Assembly (NCBI GenBank): GCA_021819985.1
Contig: JAKAEG010000006.1
Span: 1 to 23,949 of the forward strand
DNA length: 23,949 bases
Source: Nitrospirota bacterium
Lineage (GTDB): Bacteria > Nitrospirota > Thermodesulfovibrionia > Thermodesulfovibrionales > JdFR-88
Direction of reading: 5' to 3'
Shown here: piece after piece, positions 19,660 through 23,949 of the stretch
Numbering within the stretch: the stretch's first letter is position 1
How the letters are laid out: each line of letters begins with the position of its first letter
Made by a program: the position numbers and the translations under genes
The notes under the pieces: generated by a model
What the model was told of the DNA's origin: nothing
What the model saw: the letters and a program-made list of their open reading frames with translations, nothing else
Databases searched by the model: none

Positions 19660-22446
19660 TTATCGGGAACCCTGATGTTTCTTCAGATAACGTCCGGTAT
19701 GAGAGCGGGATGCTTTCCGCAATCCCTCTGGCGTGCCCTGAAACACGATATGTCCGCCGTTTTCCCCGCCTTCGGGGCCAAGGTCGATCACCCAATCTGC
19801 CGCTTCTATAACGTCGAGGTTATGTTCTATGACCAGAACGGTGCCGCCCCTTTCAACGAGCTTTCTCAGCATCTTAAGCAGCGCTCCCACATCATAATAA
19901 TGGAGCCCTACCGTAGGCTCGTCGAGGACATAGAGAAAATCCGATTTCCGGGGAAGTCCAAGCTCGGCGCATATCTTCAATCTCTGTGCCTCTCCCCCTG
20001 AAAGCGTTGTTGCAGGCTGTCCCAGCTTCAGATAACCTAGGCCGATCTCCTCAAGCTGCGAAAGCTTTTCGGCAATCGCCGGGATACCGCTGAAAAACCC
20101 GCGCCCCTCCTCCACCGTCATTTCGAGGACCTGGCTTATGTCCTTGTCCCTGTAATGCACGCGCAGGGCCTCCGGAGTGTAACGCCTGGCCCCGCAGTCT
20201 TCGCATTTAATGAAAAGGTCCTCGAAAAAATACATCTCGAATTTCTGGTAGCCTTCCCCTCCGCATGTGGGGCACCTTCCTCCGGGGATATTGAAAGAGA
20301 AGAACCCTGGCCCATAACCGTGCGCCTTTGCTTCTGGCTGTGAGGCATAGAGCTTCCTTATATGGTCGAATATCTTCAGGTAAGTGACCGGGTTTGAACG
20401 GGGGGTCCTGCCGATAGGGCTTTGATCCATCAGTTTAACGCCGTGTATGGCCTCGGTGCCTTTCAGGCTCTTATGCGGCAAAGGCGTTTCCGGCTCCACC
20501 TTCAGTTGCCTGGCCAGAGCCCTGTAAAGCGTCTCGACAACAAGACTGCTTTTCCCTGAGCCTGACACGCCTGAGACCACCGTGAACGAACGAACCGGTA
20601 TTTTCAGATCGATGCCCTTAAGGTTATTGCCGCTCGCCCCATAAAGGCCCAGCCATGGTGAGAATGAATTGGGTTTCCATTTGGCCGCCGGCGCCTTTAT
20701 GCGGTCTGCCCCGGTGATATATCGTGCCGTCAATGTATCTGAATCAAGGAACTCCTTTTGCGTCCCGGAAAAGACCACGGAGCCGCCCAGGTGTCCTCCG
20801 CCCGGACCAAGTTCCACAACCCAGTCCGCCCGTTCGATTATCTCTTTATCATGCTCCACCACAACAAGCGTATTGCCCAATGCGGAGAGTTCCGACATGA
20901 TATCGGACACGCGTTCCGTGTCCCTGGGGTGCAGACCCACCGTTGGCTCATCGAGGACATAAAGCGTACCGGTAAGACGGGACGCAAGCTGGTTTGAAAG
21001 GTTCACTCTCTGGTACTCACCGCCCGAAAGCGTCCTGGCCTCCCGGTTCAGGCTCAGATAATCCAGCCCCACCCTCTTTAAAAAACTCAGCTTGAGGTTT
21101 ATCTGTCTCAGTGGTTCCTTCGCTATCGCCGCGTCCTCCGGTGAAAGAGACAGTAAAAAAGCCCTGGAGGAAAACAGTTTTTCAAGTCCGCCTATCGACA
21201 TCGCGGTAAGTTCCGCTATGTCCTTGCCGTCTATCCTGAAGGCGAGCGCTTCCGGCCTGAGCCGCTTGCCCGCGCACGACGGACAGATCTGCCCTTTCCT
21301 GTAGCGAGACAGAAAAACCCTTACATGGAGCTTGTAACGCCTGCCCTCAAGGTCCTCAAAAAAATCATCTATCCCGTAGAAATCCGGGCCCCCTTTAAAG
21401 AGCAGCTCCTTTTCACTTTTGGAAAGCTCCTTCCAGGGTTTGCTTACCGGGAAAGACGGGCCAGTGCTCTTTTTATTCTTGAATGTCTTCAGCATCTGCC
21501 TCTTCCACCACTTGTAGGAGGGCTTCTCCCACGGCTCTATCGCGCCCTCCGAAACAGAAAGATAAGGGTCCGGCACTATCAGGTCCTCTGAATATTTAAG
21601 GATATTGCCGAACCCCTTGCATTCCGGACATGCGCCAATGGGGTGATTGAAAGAAAAAAGCAACGGCGAGGGCTCCGCCAGCTCCGCTCCGCAATTGTCG
21701 CACACGTTGCCGGTGGAAAACCTAAGTTCTTTCCAGGTTTCGTCCTCGTCAGCCGCAAGGAGCACCTTCATCCTGCCCCCGCCATGCTTAAATGCCGTCT
21801 CGATGGAGTCAGCAAGGCGCGCGTCATCCCTGATAACCAATCTGTCAAGGACAACGGATACTCCTTTGCCATTGGAAGATATCCCGGCAGGAGAGATCAT
21901 ATCCGGGAAATCCAATACCTGCCCGCCTTTGAAATAGCGGTAAAACCCCTTTGCCTTAAGCACCTCCGCGGGCTCGCGGCTTTCAAAGACTATCAGGGCC
22001 CGCTGCCCACGGTGCTCCTTCAATATCTCCTGTTTTACGGTAGTGGGATCCCATTTCCGGATGCGCTGTCCGCATGACGGACAGAAAGGCACGCCGATCT
22101 TGGAATAGAGCAGTCTGAAATAATCGTATATCTCTGTAGCGGTGCCAACGGTCGAACGGGAACCCCGCACCGGGTTTCTCTGCTCCAGGGCGATCGCGGG
22201 GCGGATATTCCGTATGGAGTCGACCGCCGGCCTGTCCATCTTCTCGATGAAAAGCCTGGCGTACGTGGAGAGCGATTCTATGAACCGCCACTGCCCTTCG
22301 GCGAATATGGTGTCGAAGGCCAGAGACGATTTTCCCGAGCCGGAAACGCCGGTTACAGCGATTACCTTATCATGCGGCAGAACAAGGGAGATGTTTTTGA
22401 GGTTATTCTGCCTGGCGCCTTCGATTATAAGCTCTTCAAACGACAT
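19660..22446 (-). CDS. uvrA: UvrA, excinuclease ABC subunit A
   Basis: The 928-residue protein has two ABC ATPase halves. Each has a Walker A (GVSGSGKSSL, from residue 33 and again in the second half) and a signature LSGGE-x-QR followed by LYVLDEPTVGLH. Zinc-type cysteine pairs are present (CDNCG with CPECKG; CPTCGGEGYQKFEMYFFEDLF with CEDCG). A UvrB-binding region follows the first Walker A. UvrA finds bulky DNA lesions and loads UvrB in nucleotide excision repair. The Q-loop-side segment ALEQRNPVRGSRSTVGTATEIYDYF is somewhat divergent from the usual NPRSTVGT form. The ATG has no Shine-Dalgarno; TAAAAT lies 6 nt upstream. Confidence 0.95.
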   Translation of the reverse strand: MSFEELIIEGARQNNLKNISLVLPHDKVIAVTGVSGSGKSSLAFDTIFAEGQWRFIESLSTYARLFIEKMDRPAVDSIRNIRPAIALEQRNPVRGSRSTVGTATEIYDYFRLLYSKIGVPFCPSCGQRIRKWDPTTVKQEILKEHRGQRALIVFESREPAEVLKAKGFYRYFKGGQVLDFPDMISPAGISSNGKGVSVVLDRLVIRDDARLADSIETAFKHGGGRMKVLLAADEDETWKELRFSTGNVCDNCGAELAEPSPLLFSFNHPIGACPECKGFGNILKYSEDLIVPDPYLSVSEGAIEPWEKPSYKWWKRQMLKTFKNKKSTGPSFPVSKPWKELSKSEKELLFKGGPDFYGIDDFFEDLEGRRYKLHVRVFLSRYRKGQICPSCAGKRLRPEALAFRIDGKDIAELTAMSIGGLEKLFSSRAFLLSLSPEDAAIAKEPLRQINLKLSFLKRVGLDYLSLNREARTLSGGEYQRVNLSNQLASRLTGTLYVLDEPTVGLHPRDTERVSDIMSELSALGNTLVVVEHDKEIIERADWVVELGPGGGHLGGSVVFSGTQKEFLDSDTLTARYITGADRIKAPAAKWKPNSFSPWLGLYGASGNNLKGIDLKIPVRSFTVVSGVSGSGKSSLVVETLYRALARQLKVEPETPLPHKSLKGTEAIHGVKLMDQSPIGRTPRSNPVTYLKIFDHIRKLYASQPEAKAHGYGPGFFSFNIPGGRCPTCGGEGYQKFEMYFFEDLFIKCEDCGARRYTPEALRVHYRDKDISQVLEMTVEEGRGFFSGIPAIAEKLSQLEEIGLGYLKLGQPATTLSGGEAQRLKICAELGLPRKSDFLYVLDEPTVGLHYYDVGALLKMLRKLVERGGTVLVIEHNLDVIEAADWVIDLGPEGGENGGHIVFQGTPEGLRKASRSHTGRYLKKHQGSR

Positions 22447-22452
22447 CGCTAT

Positions 22453-22458
22453 ATTTTA
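22453..22458 (-). promoter_or_regulatory. -10 element immediately upstream of uvrA
   Basis: TAAAAT on the minus strand ends 6 nt before the uvrA ATG, and no ribosome site lies between. The -35 region (22477-22482, TTCAAT after 18 nt) is weak. The position predicts a leaderless or nearly leaderless mRNA. Confidence 0.4.
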
Positions 22459-22546
22459 ACCTAAAGAGACATACAGATTGAAATAGCGGAAGCTGGAATA
22501 ATGAGAGCAGGAATAGTAAATAGAAGAAAAATTTATTTTTTTCTGG

Positions 22547-22552
22547 TATAAA
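22547..22552 (+). promoter_or_regulatory. -10 element immediately upstream of the FmdE-family gene
   Basis: TATAAA ends 6 nt before the ATG at 22559 with no Shine-Dalgarno between them. No good -35 is visible. Together with uvrA, which diverges from the same 112-bp gap, it forms a back-to-back pair of leaderless-looking starts. Confidence 0.4.
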
Positions 22553-22558
22553 ATCCGT

Positions 22559-23188
22559 ATGGATTCAGGAAACCTGAAAAAGGCCGCTCTTTTTCATGGG
22601 CATGTATGCCCCGGGCTGGCCATAGGCGTGAGAGTGGCGGAGCTTGCCCTGAAAGAATTTTTCCCAAACAGGCCCCAGGACGAGGAAATCGTCGCTGTCG
22701 TAGAGAACGACTCCTGCGCGGTGGACGCCATTCAGCTGCTTACGGGCTGCACCCTGGGGAAAGGCAACCTGATACTGAAAGACTATGGCAAGCAGGTCTA
22801 TACCTTTATAAAAAGGCCGGAAGGGCCAAAAAAATCAAAGGCGGCGGGCGAGGCGATAAGGATATCGGTTGATCTCAGGCCCCCGGAAGAAAGCCCGAAG
22901 GAAAAAGAGATGTGGCGGCGGTTCTCCGAAGGAGACCGGGCGGAAGAGGTCGTAAAGGCCGTCCACGCGAGACGCTCAAAAAAAATAAAGGCCATAATGA
23001 AAGCCAGTGATGATGAGCTTTTCAGAGTCAACCGATTAAATACGAGGCCGCCCTGCAGGGCGCGCGTCGTGCCCAGCGTGCGTTGCGAGAAATGCGGCGA
23101 AAAGACCATGGAGACAAAAATGGGACTGACCGGCGGAAGAAAACTCTGCCGGCCCTGTTTTGAAAAGGAGACATCTTGCAGAAACTGA
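22559..23188 (+). CDS. FmdE-family protein with C-terminal zinc ribbon
   Basis: This 209-residue protein has the FmdE domain signature: LFHGHVCPGLAIGVRVAELAL (residues 11-31), then VENDSCAVDAIQLLTGCTLGKGNL (48-71), including the conserved His and Cys metal ligands. The tail carries C176-x2-C179 and C197-x2-C200, a zinc ribbon. FmdE was named from the formylmethanofuran dehydrogenase operon of methanogens, but bacterial members occur widely in anaerobes, often linked to molybdenum or tungsten enzymes; their role is not established. It lies upstream of argB, whose Shine-Dalgarno is within its last codons. No Shine-Dalgarno precedes its own ATG. Confidence 0.9.
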   Translation: MDSGNLKKAALFHGHVCPGLAIGVRVAELALKEFFPNRPQDEEIVAVVENDSCAVDAIQLLTGCTLGKGNLILKDYGKQVYTFIKRPEGPKKSKAAGEAIRISVDLRPPEESPKEKEMWRRFSEGDRAEEVVKAVHARRSKKIKAIMKASDDELFRVNRLNTRPPCRARVVPSVRCEKCGEKTMETKMGLTGGRKLCRPCFEKETSCRN

Positions 23189-23949
23189 TAGAAAAAGCCA
23201 ACACGCTAGTGGAGGCCCTGCCGTATATCAAGAATTTTAACGGCAAGACCTTCGTCATAAAATACGGCGGCGCCGCCCAGATAGACGAATCCCTTAAAAG
23301 CGCCTTCGCCCAGGACATAGTCCTGCTTAATTTCATCGGTATCAACCCCGTGGTGGTCCATGGCGGGGGGCCGAAGATATCCCAGATGATGAAAAAACTG
23401 GGCAAGGAGCCCCGGTTCATAAACGGCCAGCGCGTGACGGACGAAGAGACGATGGAGATAGTGGAGATGGTGCTTGGCGGGCTCATAAACAAAGAGATCG
23501 TCTCATTGATAAACAGCCACGGCGGCAAGGCAATAGGGCTCACAGGCAAGGACGGCCCCCTTATAAAGGCGGAAAAAAAGAGTTCTTTTGCCCGGAGCAC
23601 TTCAGGCCGGAAAAAATCAACCGCTGCAAAAGGCCCGGATCTGGGGCTTGTCGGAGACGTCACGGAAGTAAACCGGGACATACTACTGAACCTGCAACGG
23701 GAGCAGCTGATCACGGTGATTTCCCCGATCGGCGCGGGTCCGGGAGGCGAGGCCCTGAACATAAACGCGGACTCCGCCGCTTCCGCCGTCGCGGCCGCCC
23801 TTAAGGCCGAAAAGCTCATACTACTTACGGATGTGCCGGGGATAATGGAAAACGGGAAAACGGTTTCAACCCTTAACGGCAAACGGGCGCAGGAAATGAT
23901 AAAGAAAGGGGTAATCTCAGGCGGGATGATACCAAAGACCCAGGCCTGC
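23176..23949 (+). CDS. argB: acetylglutamate kinase (partial, C-terminus off the window)
   Basis: The frame is open for 258 codons from a TTG start at 23176, placed by AAAAGGAG ending 5 nt before it. It begins MQKLIEKANTLVEALPYIKN, continues with KTFVIKYGGAAQ, VVVHGGGPKISQMMKKLGK and RVTDEETMEIVEMVLGG, and later has INADSAASAVAAALKAEKLILLTDVPG: a clear ArgB. It phosphorylates N-acetylglutamate in arginine synthesis. The start lies 13 nt inside the preceding gene, so coupling is likely. A short Ser/Lys/Arg-rich insertion (SSFARSTSGRKKSTAAK) sits before the GLVGDV motif. About 35-40 C-terminal residues are missing because the window ends. Confidence 0.95.
   Translation, partial: MQKLIEKANTLVEALPYIKNFNGKTFVIKYGGAAQIDESLKSAFAQDIVLLNFIGINPVVVHGGGPKISQMMKKLGKEPRFINGQRVTDEETMEIVEMVLGGLINKEIVSLINSHGGKAIGLTGKDGPLIKAEKKSSFARSTSGRKKSTAAKGPDLGLVGDVTEVNRDILLNLQREQLITVISPIGAGPGGEALNINADSAASAVAAALKAEKLILLTDVPGIMENGKTVSTLNGKRAQEMIKKGVISGGMIPKTQAC

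Noticed and set aside
23028..23882. A 284-codon open frame on the minus strand
   Set aside because: It lies antisense to argB and the end of the FmdE-family gene, both of which have clear family motifs on the plus strand. The product is serine- and arginine-rich without recognisable domains.
1..23949. tRNA or rRNA genes
   Set aside because: No cloverleaf with a TTCGA-type T arm and CCA-end context, and no conserved rRNA segment, was noticed in the gaps; a tRNAscan or Infernal run would settle it.

Overview
The window (about 24 kb, moderate GC, almost fully coding) reads as chromosome from a Gram-negative anaerobe with dissimilatory sulfur metabolism. It carries DsrC, DsrMKJ, DsrEFH-type and TusA proteins, a Tol envelope system and an rpsU-yqeY-NIF3 block. 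This fits a Desulfobacterota- or Nitrospirota-type lineage. That placement is inference from gene content; there is no rRNA gene or other decisive marker. I see no prophage, transposase, tRNA or CRISPR array.

Layout. (1) 1-1344, minus strand: rpsU, yqeY and a NIF3-like gene cut by the window edge. (2) 1593-3173, plus strand: a sigma70-type promoter, a structured leader of about 165 nt, then four small sulfur-relay genes in the order DsrH/TusB-like, DsrE/TusD-like, DsrF/TusC-like and TusA, ended by a 17-bp bidirectional terminator. (3) 3239-7882, minus strand: a two-cluster ferredoxin with its own promoter region, and a dsrC, RsbRD_N-like, dsrM, dsrK, dsrJ cluster that stops after dsrJ; no dsrO, dsrP, dsrA or dsrB is in the window. 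(4) 8133-13183, plus strand: tolQ, tolR and tolA, a 400-bp repeat-rich gap, then tolB, cpoB/ybgF and moaC. Pal is absent from its usual place. (5) 13344-14399, minus strand: a stand-alone AICAR transformylase. (6) 14710-18847, minus strand: mtnA, a polyprenyl diphosphate synthase, an AMMECR1 protein and a DUF4388/J-like/TPR protein, joined by 4-nt overlaps or a 3-nt gap. (7) 18923-19396: a TPR protein. (8) 19660-22446: uvrA. (9) 22559-23949, plus strand: an FmdE-family protein and argB, which runs off the edge.

How the genes work together. DsrC carries sulfur on its two C-terminal cysteines and is the expected partner of the DsrMK membrane complex, with DsrJ as the periplasmic triheme subunit. 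The DsrEFH-like and TusA proteins pass persulfide sulfur towards DsrC-type acceptors. Whether the pathway runs in the reducing or oxidising direction cannot be decided without DsrAB or DsrD.

The most interesting signals are the structured leader before the sulfur-relay operon, an RsbRD_N protein with a CxxCxxC tail inside the dsr cluster, a dsrMKJ set without dsrOP, a 131-bp inverted repeat pair flanking about 9.4 kb, a recurring pattern of leaderless-looking starts, A-tract-rich starts of tolB and cpoB, and a moaC gene whose Shine-Dalgarno is the poly-arginine tail of cpoB and whose best-placed start is ATT.
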